Origin: Lentisphaerota bacterium
GTDB taxonomy: Bacteria > Verrucomicrobiota > Lentisphaeria > Oligosphaerales > JABHEG01
Reading direction: 5' to 3'
DNA: 64,000 nt
NCBI GenBank assembly: GCA_018676675.1
Contig: JABHEG010000042.1
Span: forward strand, 62,001-126,000
Shown: positions 17,938 to 26,780 of the stretch, piece after piece
Layout of the letters: each line of letters begins with the position of its first letter
How positions within the stretch are numbered: position 1 is the first letter of the stretch
Notes under the pieces: generated by a model
What the model was told of the DNA's origin: nothing
Database searches by the model: none
The model's input: the letters and a program-made list of their open reading frames with translations, nothing else
Position numbers and translations under genes: made by a program

Positions 17938-19565
17938 CCACCGACGACCGACGCCTTGCACATCTTCGGGACAAGTCCCCAGGCCGGGCCCTTTGCAGCC
18001 TTCGCTGCTGCTGCGGCACGTGGATTGTAGGCCGGGTTTGGCTTGGGGGCCAAGGCACCCGTGTCTTCAATGAAGGCATCGATGAGGGCCTCGAGCTTCC
18101 CGGCTCGATCCGGCAGGGACTTCGCCAGGTTCTTCGTTTCGCCGATGTCGTCTGTCAGGTTGTAGAGCTCAATGGTGTCCGGGTACTCCGGGTGGGGCTC
18201 AAAGCGACGAATGAGCTTCCAGTCGCCCTGGCGGACGGACACGGCAGGGACGAGGTGCGGGAACCAGGTGAAGTAGGCGTTTCGCGCAAGTGTGCCGGTT
18301 TGGCGCAGAACAGGCAGAAATGACACGCCGTCAACAATGTGGTCCTTCGGCTTCGACACCGCGAGAGCGTCAAGAACCGTGGGGTAGAGATCGATGGCCC
18401 CGACGAGGGCGTTGCTTGTTGTGCCGCCCTTGATCCTTCCGGGCCAGCGCACCATTAGCGGTACGCGTTGTCCTCCCTCGTAGATCCGTCCTTTCCCCTC
18501 ACGCAGAGGGGCATTGTTGGTCGGCGCTTCCGGGCCGGCCCACTTGCGGTAGCTTTGGATGGTCTCATAGAGACGGTGCCCCGGCTTCACATTCCTCAGT
18601 CTCCGATCGCCGGCTTTCCAACTGTGAGTGTTGCCCCCGTTGTCGGAGAAGAAGATGAAGAGGGTGTTGTCGGTTAGTCCGAGTTCTTTGAGCTTGGCCT
18701 GGATGCGTCCCAGGCTGTCGTCAACGCACTTGAGCATTGACGCCATGACCGGATTCCGTTGCTCGCCGCGCGGATCGGTCTTCTTGGCGAACTCCGCAGT
18801 GTAGGGCTCCTTGTGTTGCCAGGGGCCGTGCACGGAGTAGTGCCACAGGTTCAGGTAGAACGGCTCGTCTCGGTGCGACTCGATGAAGGCAATGGCTTCG
18901 TCCGTGAGGCGATCGGCAATGTGCTCCCCATCGGGTCCGTCGGTGATGTTGCCTACCTTGTGCTGTCCGGTAGGGCGACCTTCCTTATGGACGCCGTAGG
19001 GGGAGAAGTAGTTTGGCGGGCCAGGATCGGGGGCGCAGTGCCAGATGGTCTCGAAGCCGTGCTTGTCCGGCCAGTGCTCGGGCATCAGACCGAGATGCCA
19101 CTTGCCGAAATGGCCTGTCCGGTAGCCCGCATCACGAAGGACCTCCGCTACAGTCACCAGGTCGAGGTCCAGATAGTTCTTGCTGTTGGCATAGACCAAG
19201 GCCCGGGTGGGAGGGGACTTCGCGGGATACGGGGACGCGTCCGGGGGAGCGGCCGGCCGGTGTCCCGTAGCACTGGTCACGCCATGCCGGGCTGAGTACT
19301 GCCCAGTCAGGATCGATGCCCGAGTCGGTGAGCACAGCGGCACGGCGTAAGCGTTGGTGAAACGCATTGCTTGAGTAGCCAAGTTGTCCATGTGCGGCGT
19401 TTCGTAGTACGTGGAGCCGTAGACTCCGCTGTCCATCCATCCCATATCGTCGACAAGGAAGAGGACCACATTGGGTTTCGTGGCTGGTTGAGCCTCAAGA
19501 GGCAAAGCCCAACAGAGCACAAGAGACAGAAAGCGTAGATGTCGGTTGAGTGTTTTTATGTTCAT
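17712..19565 (-). CDS. Sulfatase with C-terminal domain knocked out of frame
   Basis: A type I sulfatase, 617 residues as read. Signal peptide at 1-26; metal-binding NVVLFLVDDMGW; catalytic CSPTR at 78-82 (Cys to formylglycine); a later FFSDNGGNTHSWKAG with the DN pair. The catalytic domain is complete to about residue 510 and ends NPRAAAAAKAAKGPAWGLVPKM. After CKASVV the frame is lost and about 75 meaningless residues follow. The natural C-terminal domain (PGALRIEADGKAPFLG onward) continues in another frame to 17579. The cause appears to be a 7-bp near-tandem duplication at 17938-17951. The enzyme may still work without its C-terminal beta-domain. Confidence 0.85.
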   Translation of the reverse strand: MNIKTLNRHLRFLSLVLCWALPLEAQPATKPNVVLFLVDDMGWMDSGVYGSTYYETPHMDNLATQAMRFTNAYAVPLCSPTRASILTGQYSARHGVTSATGHRPAAPPDASPYPAKSPPTRALVYANSKNYLDLDLVTVAEVLRDAGYRTGHFGKWHLGLMPEHWPDKHGFETIWHCAPDPGPPNYFSPYGVHKEGRPTGQHKVGNITDGPDGEHIADRLTDEAIAFIESHRDEPFYLNLWHYSVHGPWQHKEPYTAEFAKKTDPRGEQRNPVMASMLKCVDDSLGRIQAKLKELGLTDNTLFIFFSDNGGNTHSWKAGDRRLRNVKPGHRLYETIQSYRKWAGPEAPTNNAPLREGKGRIYEGGQRVPLMVRWPGRIKGGTTSNALVGAIDLYPTVLDALAVSKPKDHIVDGVSFLPVLRQTGTLARNAYFTWFPHLVPAVSVRQGDWKLIRRFEPHPEYPDTIELYNLTDDIGETKNLAKSLPDRAGKLEALIDAFIEDTGALAPKPNPAYNPRAAAAAKAAKGPAWGLVPKMCKASVVGGPRSTADRGGWQGSVPGNRPDTARRADDAHAPSPEHERRPRKDLVENSRSKDVPPERTGSDVLPATGNGVEGRRH

Positions 19566-19574
19566 TTCTGCCTC

Positions 19575-21656
19575 TCAGATCCCCTGTTCTGCTCGCTCAA
19601 TCAGAGCGTTTTGCAGGCGTTTGTCCAGAGTGACAAATTGGGCACTCAGCCCGCTGATGCGTATGAGCAGGTCGGCATGTTGTTCCGGATGCCGCTGTGC
19701 CGCACGCAGTTTCTCTGCGTCGAGTATGTTCATGTGCAGATGGAAGCCGCCCTGACGGAAAAAGGCTTCGACGGTCTGTCTGAGTCGTGCCAAGCCACTA
19801 TCATCTCTGACATCGACTTCGTTCAGGGTAAGGAACATGGGGTTGCCGCAGCCGCACCTATTGTTGGCGGTCAGGGCGGCAGAATTGAGGACACTCGTTG
19901 GGGTCTTACCTCCACAGTAGATGCTCGGGCCGACACCGTAGGAAACGGGCTCGCCGCTATGGCGGCCATCCGGTGTGGCCGGGATGTTCATCTGGGCCCA
20001 TCCGGTGAAGATGAACAGAGCCGGATAGGGCTGAACACCATGCCTCAGTTCGTGGCCCAGGACGAGATCGGCGACATGGTTTGCGAACTCCGCAGCCAAG
20101 GCGTTTGTTTCCGTCGTATCAGATCCGAACTTCCCCGGCAAACTGCGACACCGGCTGAGCAGGCGCTCGTCTGTCCAGTCGTCCCGGAGCTGTGCCTGGA
20201 TCTGGGCGAGCGTTACTTCCGCGGTGTCGTAGACCATCCGCTTCACTGCCCACAGGCTGTCCACCAGCGTGCCAATTCCCAGTGTATTGACCCCAAATAA
20301 GTTGAACCGCGTACCGGCTTCTTCTGCACAGAGCCCGTTTTCACAGCATCCGGGCATGCACAGGCTGCGGAAAGGGGAAACCTGCGTTCTCCGCATATCG
20401 TCCCAGCGGGTCTGGAACTGTGGAAGATGTTGCACGTAGTCTTTCTCCATGAACGCCTTCAGACCGGCTGCGAAGTCCGCGAACGTGGCAGGGGCAGAAC
20501 TGCCGTCTGACGTGTCTGACGCAACGGCCTGCAGGTAGGCAAGGAAGACATTCGGGAGGACCCACTGGCCATGCACTGTTCGGGCCAGGCAGTCTCCCTG
20601 AGGCACGGCTTCATAGCAGCCCACGATTGCCCAGTCCCGTGCCCGGTCCGACGGTATGCCGGCCTCGCCCAGTGAATCGATCACCACGGGGTCGTTGAAG
20701 AATGACGGCATACCGAAGCCGGCCGCGCAGAGTTTGAGTGATTCATTCCAGAAGTGATCCGACGTTTCGGGACCGATCCGGACGGATACTGATGGTTGCC
20801 AGAGCTGCAAGTCGCGCGTGACTTGCAGGCATAGCAATGAGAGTGGATTCTCAGCGCTCTTTCCTTTGCTGTCACAGCCACCGACGACGACGTTCTGGGA
20901 TTCTTCCCCCTCGCAGCACTTGAGCCAGAAACACGAGATCAGTTCCTCGGCTTGTCCGAGGCTCGTCACCCCGTCGGCGAGGTCGCGTTCGAGGAACGGC
21001 CAGAGGAACTGGTCGATTCGGCCAAACGAGATGGCGACGGCGGATGCCTCTGCGTGCAGGAAAATGTGTGTGAACCACGCGAGTTGCAGGGCCTGCTGAA
21101 ACGTCCCCGGGACGTCCTCAGCGAGGCGCGTGCAGTCCGCAGCAACTCCATCCATCCCCATCGCCGTTGCTGTGTCAGCGTGTCGCTTGATAAAACGTGA
21201 GAACGCCGCCAGCGAGCGCCCAAAGGCCTGCTTGTTGTGCCTCTGCTGTCCCGTCTTCTCGGGCATCTGTGAGACGTCGTTGCGGAGTCCGCGGATGCCG
21301 AGGGTGACGACGCGTCCGTAGTCGACGACAACATGTCCTCCATTGCCTTCAAACCAGGGGGCATCTGCCGGCAGGCTGTCGGGGCGAGCGGGCCGGAAGA
21401 CATTGAAGAGCATGGAGCCGACAATCCGTTCATCCGGCTCGATGCGCAGAGGCATGCGCTCGGCAAAGGTCTCCAGGAACTCGGCGCGCCGCAAGACCTC
21501 GACGGGTTCGGTGGTCCGGGTGTAGACCTGCGCCACGATCTCTCGGGCAGCGTCCTGCTCTGTGCCCGAGCGCATCCGGCGCTCCACTGTATCGAGTAGA
21601 AACTCGTCCTGACGGTGTCGAAGGCGAGTGATGCGGGCTTTTGCACGTGCGTCCAT
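19575..21656 (-). CDS. Glycyl radical enzyme of unassigned subfamily
   Basis: A 693-residue protein of the pyruvate formate-lyase / diol dehydratase superfamily. The thiyl-radical Cys is C347 in WAIVGCYEAVPQGD. The glycyl-radical motif near the C-terminus is RISGLSA, with Gly669, 24 residues from the end, followed by the family-typical QFVTLDKRLQNALIERAE. The usual motif is RVxGY(S/T)A, so the aromatic residue after Gly is Leu here. The family abstracts hydrogen with an oxygen-sensitive glycyl radical. The radical SAM activase that must install it is not adjacent. It ends ten bases before the sulfatase start in the same orientation, so sulfatase and enzyme may share a transcript. Substrate unknown; sulfonate, sugar-derived diol or hydroxyproline-type chemistry are options. 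Confidence 0.85.
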   Translation of the reverse strand: MDARAKARITRLRHRQDEFLLDTVERRMRSGTEQDAAREIVAQVYTRTTEPVEVLRRAEFLETFAERMPLRIEPDERIVGSMLFNVFRPARPDSLPADAPWFEGNGGHVVVDYGRVVTLGIRGLRNDVSQMPEKTGQQRHNKQAFGRSLAAFSRFIKRHADTATAMGMDGVAADCTRLAEDVPGTFQQALQLAWFTHIFLHAEASAVAISFGRIDQFLWPFLERDLADGVTSLGQAEELISCFWLKCCEGEESQNVVVGGCDSKGKSAENPLSLLCLQVTRDLQLWQPSVSVRIGPETSDHFWNESLKLCAAGFGMPSFFNDPVVIDSLGEAGIPSDRARDWAIVGCYEAVPQGDCLARTVHGQWVLPNVFLAYLQAVASDTSDGSSAPATFADFAAGLKAFMEKDYVQHLPQFQTRWDDMRRTQVSPFRSLCMPGCCENGLCAEEAGTRFNLFGVNTLGIGTLVDSLWAVKRMVYDTAEVTLAQIQAQLRDDWTDERLLSRCRSLPGKFGSDTTETNALAAEFANHVADLVLGHELRHGVQPYPALFIFTGWAQMNIPATPDGRHSGEPVSYGVGPSIYCGGKTPTSVLNSAALTANNRCGCGNPMFLTLNEVDVRDDSGLARLRQTVEAFFRQGGFHLHMNILDAEKLRAAQRHPEQHADLLIRISGLSAQFVTLDKRLQNALIERAEQGI

Positions 21657-21864
21657 CGGGCCAACCTATTGCTTCTGGAACCGCCTCTCGGATTGAGGTT
21701 ACAGTAGAGCAGAAGATGGGGGGAACAAGGGGAGCGCTGCGAGGAGATAGAGGGGAGTGGGCGCCTGAGTGTGAGCATGCGGAAAGTGGCCAGGACGGTC
21801 TCCGGCTGAGACGAAACGCAGTATTGTGACCGCGTACCCGGCCCGTGACACACGAGGATGGATC

Positions 21865-24800
21865 ATGACGCACACGTTCTACCGTTTCGTTCCAGCGTTG
21901 GGGGTGGCCGCGATTGTAGGCATCAGCTGGGCTGCCGACGCGTCTGACTGGCCCATGTGGCGCTGCACGCCAAGCCGAAGTGGCTGCACAGCTGAGGAAC
22001 TCCCCACTGACTTGAACCTGCACTGGCGTCGTCAGCTCCCCATCGCGATGCCTGCGTGGCCGGACGAGCCGCGGTTACTCTTCGATGATGTCCCGCAGCC
22101 CGTGGTCATGGGCACTACGCTCTTCTATGGCTGTACGAGGGAAGATGCATTGATCGCGCTGGATGTGGGAACAGGTGCGGCTCTCTGGCGCTTTGACACC
22201 GAAGGCCCCGTGCGATTCGCGCCTGTAGCCATGGGGGGCAAGGTTTGGTTCACGTCGGACGACGGGCATCTGTACTGTCTGAACGCGTCGGACGGCAGCC
22301 TCCGCTGGAAATTCCGTGGCGGCCCGGCAGATCGTCGGCAGCTCGGTAATGGTAGGCTGATTTCCATGTGGCCTGCACGTGGTGGGCCGGTTGTGGCCGG
22401 GGAGCACGTCTACTTCGCGGCGGGGATCTGGCCGTTCATGGGCGTGTTCGTTTACGCGATCGACAAGGACACGGGACGCGCTATCTGGTGCAACGACGAC
22501 AGTGATGCGTTGTACGACATGGTTGATCACAACTTCAAGGACACGATCGGTGTTTCCCCACAGGGGTACCTTGCCGTGATCGGCGACCGTCTCCTGGTCC
22601 CCTGCGGGCGCAGCTGGCCAGCCTGTTTCGATCGTCGCACCGGGACGTTGCTCTATTTCCGCCAGGGGCAACCGGTGGAGGTGAGCAAAGGACGGTCCTG
22701 GGGGTCGCAGAGCTGGCGCGAAGGCAGTTCACACGTTGTGGGGAACTCACGCTACATCTTCAATGTTCTGAACCATGGCGGTCGGCACTACCAGTATGCG
22801 GCGCGGAGAGGGCTCTGGGGGGGCATTCTACGGATTGAAGACGGGACTTTGGTAGAGCTGGCCTCGCGCACTAATCTCCTACCCGAAGTCGTCTTGGATC
22901 AAGATGTTCTTTACGGGGGCGGAGATCACATCGCTGCCTACCGTGATTCTGAGCTGGTCGAGACCGAGACGCTTGGGGTGAGAGGTACGGGGCTGGTCGT
23001 CGAGGCAGACGGAGCGTCACTTCCCTTCCTGCAAGCTACTTCTATCAGTGGTGGAAAGGCATCCAGGTTCAACACCAACCCGACTTTCCCCACGTTGTTA
23101 CCCGTGCAGGCCGAGTACAACAAGACCTTGGTCAAGCTGAACGTGACGGGGCTTCCAGCCAAGCCGCCGGAGGTCGTCCGCGCTGTCGTGGCCGCCGGCT
23201 GGGTGCGGCAGGCTGACAAGGTCGCGGAGGTCTGCTTCCACCGCATGATCCGGGACTGGTCGCAGGAGGCGAGCTGGGTCAAGCCGTTCCCCGGCCGGGA
23301 CGAGACCTGGGATGGGATTCGACCGGGAATCGACTACGAACGTGAACCGTTCGCACGTGCCCGGTTTGCCGCGGCTCGAAGCGGCCAGGCTGCGCCTGTG
23401 GAGGGATTCGGGCCAGCTCTCAAGCACTGGACCGATGGGAGCTGGCCCAATCACGGCTTTGTGGTTGTTCTCAACGGTCCTGCGGTTCAGATCAACATCA
23501 GCATGTCCGCTTCCGGTACCCCGGGGAACATCGTCCAGACCACTCGGTTTGAGCTCTCGAGGAAATGGGCCCTGTCGGAGAAGGCGGCTGTGCTCATGAA
23601 AGCCGGTTCTCGCCTGTACTGGGGACGCAAAGGAGCCTTAAAGGCGTGCACGGTGTCGCCGGGTGTGATACCGCCGGTTGTTGCGTGGGAGGTCCCGCTG
23701 GAAGGCCATCCGCGAGCATTGATCGCGGCGTCGGGCCGTCTTTTCGTGATGACCGCTGAATCAGAGTTGCTGTGTTTTGCGGGGGGGGCAGGACCAACCC
23801 GGGCTCTTCCTCTTGCCCGGACTCCAGCGCGTGTTGACGCTTCCAGTTTGGCCCGTGCTGAGCGGATTTCCAGCGTGACCGGGGTCAGAGAAGGCTATGC
23901 CGTCCTCTCTGGACGTGAGAGTATGGGATTGGCAACAGGAGCCTTGCTTTCGACAACGGCCCTGTCCGTCATCGCATCTTGTCCGGACGATGCTCGGGCC
24001 CGCCCCGTTCGTGACCTGATGCGGCAGACAGGGCAGTACGGCATCCGCACAAGTGCCGTTGTTTCGGTCTCCCCGTGGGCGTTCCTGCCGTCCTTTCTTG
24101 CGTCGTTGATCGTTGTGGACGCCGTCCACAGCAAGGCGGAGCTCGGAGCTATGTTCCGTGTGCTACGTCCCTATGGCGGCACGCTCTGCATCAGTCTACC
24201 GGCAGACGGGCACGACCGGCTTGTCGACCTGGTCCGAGAGGCGGGCCTCGCCGGCGCCGCGCTGACACGGCATGACGACCTGTCCCTGCTTCGTCGCACC
24301 GGCCCACTGCCGGGGGCCGCACCGTGGACACACGAGTATGGCGATGCCGCTCGAACGCTCTGCTCCAACGACGTTCTGGTACGTCCACCGTTTGGGTTGC
24401 TTTGGTACGGAGGCGATGCCGATGGGCTCTTTGCCCGGCCGTTTATGACCCCGCGCTACTATCCCGCGCCCCAGGTCATCGGGGGACGCCTGTTCGCCCA
24501 AAGCATGACCTCCATGAGCGCGGTCGATGTCTTCACGGGCCGACGCCTGTGGACGACGGAACTGCCGGATCCTCACGAGATTCTGCAGATGCACCACATC
24601 CGGACGCCTGGGTACCCGAGCGTGGCTTGCGCTGACACGGTCTATGTGGCTTGTGGCACGACGTGTCTCAAACTCGCGCCGGACACTGGAAAGAAGGTGG
24701 GCGAGATTACCTTCTCCGATATGACCGATGCCGGCCGGGAACGCCTTTGGGAGCACGTGGTTGCTGCCGGGGACGTCCTCATCGGCATCACCACGATTCC

Positions 24801-25929
24801 GCGACGGTTCTGGGGCGATGACTACCGGGGCGTCAAGCCGGAAGAGCTGGGCCACGATGAATGGATCAAACTGAACGAGTGGGGCAAAGCTCTGGAGAAA
24901 ACCGGGACGGTGAAGCGGCAGGCGGAGGAGAGTGGGGACCAGTTCCTGACTCGAGTGCTGGCCGGGATTACGCAGGTAGGTCCCAAAGTTCTGCCTGTGC
25001 CGGAGAAGGCCCTCGAACGTGTGAATAAGGCCCGATCGTTCCGCCCCGCGTTCGCGGATGAGTTGGTCGTCTTCGACCGCCGAACCGACGAGGTCCTCTG
25101 GCGTCGACGTGCAGCTTACGGCTTTCCCACGATTGACAACCGTCTCGGGAACTCTCGCGGGGGCGCGGTTGCTGTAGGGAATGGACGGGCATTCGTGCTC
25201 GATTCCCTTCCTGGGAGTCTGCTGGCGATGCTCAAGCGCCGGGGCGCGACGACGGTTGGGAGACCGACGCTCTACGCCCTGGACGTGCGCACTGGAAGGG
25301 TGGTATGGGAGACCACTGACTCGACTCAGGGCAGGGGCTGGGTTGCTTACGCCGCGGCCGAGGACGTGGTGTTGACGGGGACGGGGGGGACGGTCACGGC
25401 ATACGGAGGCATGGACGGCTCTACGCTATGGAGCACGAGTAAACCCGGAACGACGTTTGGGCGCCCCCCCGTTGTCCGGGGCGGAACGGTGATCAGCATG
25501 TTCCTGCGCGGCGATATGTCAGGCAAATCGCTCAAGACCGATCTTGACTCGATGCATCGGGAGTGGATCATCCAGGATGTGCGGACCGGCGAGGTCAAGA
25601 CCAGCCTCAGGGCGCCTGGAGCCTATTGCGGGTTCGCGACCTCAAGTCAACAGGTCATGGCGTTTCGGGCAACATCGGTGGCCTTCTACGACTACGCGGC
25701 CGACCGAGTGATGAACCTGTCCGGGTTCCGCGGCGCCTGCGCGACTAACCTGATTCCGGCAGATGGCGTGCTTTCGGCCCCGCATCTGGGCTGGCACTGC
25801 ATGTGCAACTACCCGATATTCACATCCACAGCGTTCATCCACATGCCGGAAGTGGATGCCTGGTCAGGGATCCCGCCGCAGCCCGAGTGGCTTGACCCGG
25901 AGACTCGCAGGAAGACAGGGAAACACTGA
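21865..25929 (+). CDS. Giant secreted PQQ-type beta-propeller protein with degenerate methyltransferase insert
   Basis: A 1354-residue exported protein (signal peptide MTHTFYRFVPALGVAAIVGISWAADA). The N-terminal propeller repeats carry blades such as GALWRFDTEGPVRFAPV and DGSLRWKFRGGP (about 90-330). A second propeller follows after about residue 820 (DVFTGRRLWTTELPD, DVRTGRVVWETTD). Between them (about 660-812) is a Rossmann-like methyltransferase segment, with SLIVVDAV and FRVLRPYGGTLCIS recognisable. Its glycine-rich SAM loop reads VLSGRESMG and lacks the E/DxGxGxG pattern, so it is probably inactive. GAGG precedes ATG 21865. The stop overlaps the start of a real methyltransferase gene. 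Role unknown; propellers of this type usually act as periplasmic scaffolds. Confidence 0.8.
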   Translation: MTHTFYRFVPALGVAAIVGISWAADASDWPMWRCTPSRSGCTAEELPTDLNLHWRRQLPIAMPAWPDEPRLLFDDVPQPVVMGTTLFYGCTREDALIALDVGTGAALWRFDTEGPVRFAPVAMGGKVWFTSDDGHLYCLNASDGSLRWKFRGGPADRRQLGNGRLISMWPARGGPVVAGEHVYFAAGIWPFMGVFVYAIDKDTGRAIWCNDDSDALYDMVDHNFKDTIGVSPQGYLAVIGDRLLVPCGRSWPACFDRRTGTLLYFRQGQPVEVSKGRSWGSQSWREGSSHVVGNSRYIFNVLNHGGRHYQYAARRGLWGGILRIEDGTLVELASRTNLLPEVVLDQDVLYGGGDHIAAYRDSELVETETLGVRGTGLVVEADGASLPFLQATSISGGKASRFNTNPTFPTLLPVQAEYNKTLVKLNVTGLPAKPPEVVRAVVAAGWVRQADKVAEVCFHRMIRDWSQEASWVKPFPGRDETWDGIRPGIDYEREPFARARFAAARSGQAAPVEGFGPALKHWTDGSWPNHGFVVVLNGPAVQINISMSASGTPGNIVQTTRFELSRKWALSEKAAVLMKAGSRLYWGRKGALKACTVSPGVIPPVVAWEVPLEGHPRALIAASGRLFVMTAESELLCFAGGAGPTRALPLARTPARVDASSLARAERISSVTGVREGYAVLSGRESMGLATGALLSTTALSVIASCPDDARARPVRDLMRQTGQYGIRTSAVVSVSPWAFLPSFLASLIVVDAVHSKAELGAMFRVLRPYGGTLCISLPADGHDRLVDLVREAGLAGAALTRHDDLSLLRRTGPLPGAAPWTHEYGDAARTLCSNDVLVRPPFGLLWYGGDADGLFARPFMTPRYYPAPQVIGGRLFAQSMTSMSAVDVFTGRRLWTTELPDPHEILQMHHIRTPGYPSVACADTVYVACGTTCLKLAPDTGKKVGEITFSDMTDAGRERLWEHVVAAGDVLIGITTIPRRFWGDDYRGVKPEELGHDEWIKLNEWGKALEKTGTVKRQAEESGDQFLTRVLAGITQVGPKVLPVPEKALERVNKARSFRPAFADELVVFDRRTDEVLWRRRAAYGFPTIDNRLGNSRGGAVAVGNGRAFVLDSLPGSLLAMLKRRGATTVGRPTLYALDVRTGRVVWETTDSTQGRGWVAYAAAEDVVLTGTGGTVTAYGGMDGSTLWSTSKPGTTFGRPPVVRGGTVISMFLRGDMSGKSLKTDLDSMHREWIIQDVRTGEVKTSLRAPGAYCGFATSSQQVMAFRATSVAFYDYAADRVMNLSGFRGACATNLIPADGVLSAPHLGWHCMCNYPIFTSTAFIHMPEVDAWSGIPPQPEWLDPETRRKTGKH

Positions 25930-26780
25930 TGGACTTCGACGCATTGGCCGCACAATGGGATGACAACCCGATACGCCGGGGCCTGACCGAGGCCCTTGCC
26001 AAGGCCATGTCCAAAGCCCTTCCCCAAACCGGGATGTCGACTGCTCTGGAAATCGGGTGCGGAACTGGAACGCTTGCCTTGACTCTGGCTGGCCGTTTCG
26101 AGCGCATCCTTGCGACCGATGCCAGCCTGGGGATGGTGGAACAACTGAACCGGAAACTGGCCGAAACGCCTGTGGATGGCACCATTGAGCCGATGCACAT
26201 CGATCTGCTGACGACTCCCCCGCCTCCGGGGCGCTATGATCTGGTCTATTCGGCCATGGCGTTGCACCATGTGGAGGATGCGGGGCGTCTTGTGTCCGTC
26301 ATGGCCGAGTTGGTTCGACGTGGAGGAGTGGCCATCGTCGCCGACCTCAGCCCGGAGGACGGATCGTTCCATGCGCCGGAGACCGTTCCGCACAATGGCA
26401 TCGCGGAAGCGCAACTGCGGGAGTGGTTTGGCGTACGATCTGACAACTCGTTCCTGCGAGACCGTCCACACGATCAGCAAAGGAGGCCGGGACTACCCCG
26501 TTTTCCTGGCTGTGGCGAGCAGGGATCCTGCGCTGACGGGGGCGGTCTTCCGCGGCGACCCGTGTGCCCCGGTCGATGCGGACGACTGGCCCGAAGACCT
26601 GCGCTGATGCTGCTCGACAGGCACGCCTTCGTGTGGTTGGCTTCAGACCAACGTCACCAAAGGCGTGCTGCATCTTTGGCTACTGATTGGCCACAATGTA
26701 AGCCTGTAGTTGATCGGTCAGCGGGAACTCCAGCTGGACATGTTCTTCACAGAGGCGTTCTCGTAGCCGCTGCGGGTTGA
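25929..26780 (+). CDS. Class I SAM methyltransferase, frameshifted near the C-terminus
   Basis: UbiE-like methyltransferase. Motif I is ALEIGCGTGTLALTLA (about 39-54), the acidic residue follows in ILATDAS, and motif IV-like YDLVYSAMALHHVED is clear. The frame as read continues to residue 283, but after AQLREWF (about residue 167) it becomes meaningless. In the frame one base on, sequence from about 26430 reads LAYDLTTRSCETVHTISK and RDYPVFLAVAS, the expected C-terminus of this family. The shift point lies within 26425-26440. Repaired, the methyltransferase would be about 200 residues. The start overlaps the stop of the PQQ protein (TGATG), implying coupling. Substrate unknown. Confidence 0.75.
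   Translation: MDFDALAAQWDDNPIRRGLTEALAKAMSKALPQTGMSTALEIGCGTGTLALTLAGRFERILATDASLGMVEQLNRKLAETPVDGTIEPMHIDLLTTPPPPGRYDLVYSAMALHHVEDAGRLVSVMAELVRRGGVAIVADLSPEDGSFHAPETVPHNGIAEAQLREWFGVRSDNSFLRDRPHDQQRRPGLPRFPGCGEQGSCADGGGLPRRPVCPGRCGRLARRPALMLLDRHAFVWLASDQRHQRRAASLATDWPQCKPVVDRSAGTPAGHVLHRGVLVAAAG
26530..26660 (+). pseudogene. Remnant of a Phd-type antitoxin / VapC PIN toxin pair
   Basis: Downstream of the methyltransferase C-terminus the same frame reads ALTGAVFRGDP, then VDADDWPEDLR and TGA (26605-26607). This resembles the C-terminal tail of Phd-type antitoxins (LRGSVxR...P...DWE). The TGA overlaps an ATG at 26607 that starts MLLDRHAFVWLASDQ. That sequence is very close to the N-terminus of VapC PIN-domain toxins (MLLDTHAFLWW...). 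The frame then degenerates and runs into the end of the convergent FAD gene. The overlapping antitoxin-stop/toxin-start arrangement is typical of such modules. I infer a toxin-antitoxin locus deleted on both sides, keeping only the junction. Confidence 0.5.
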
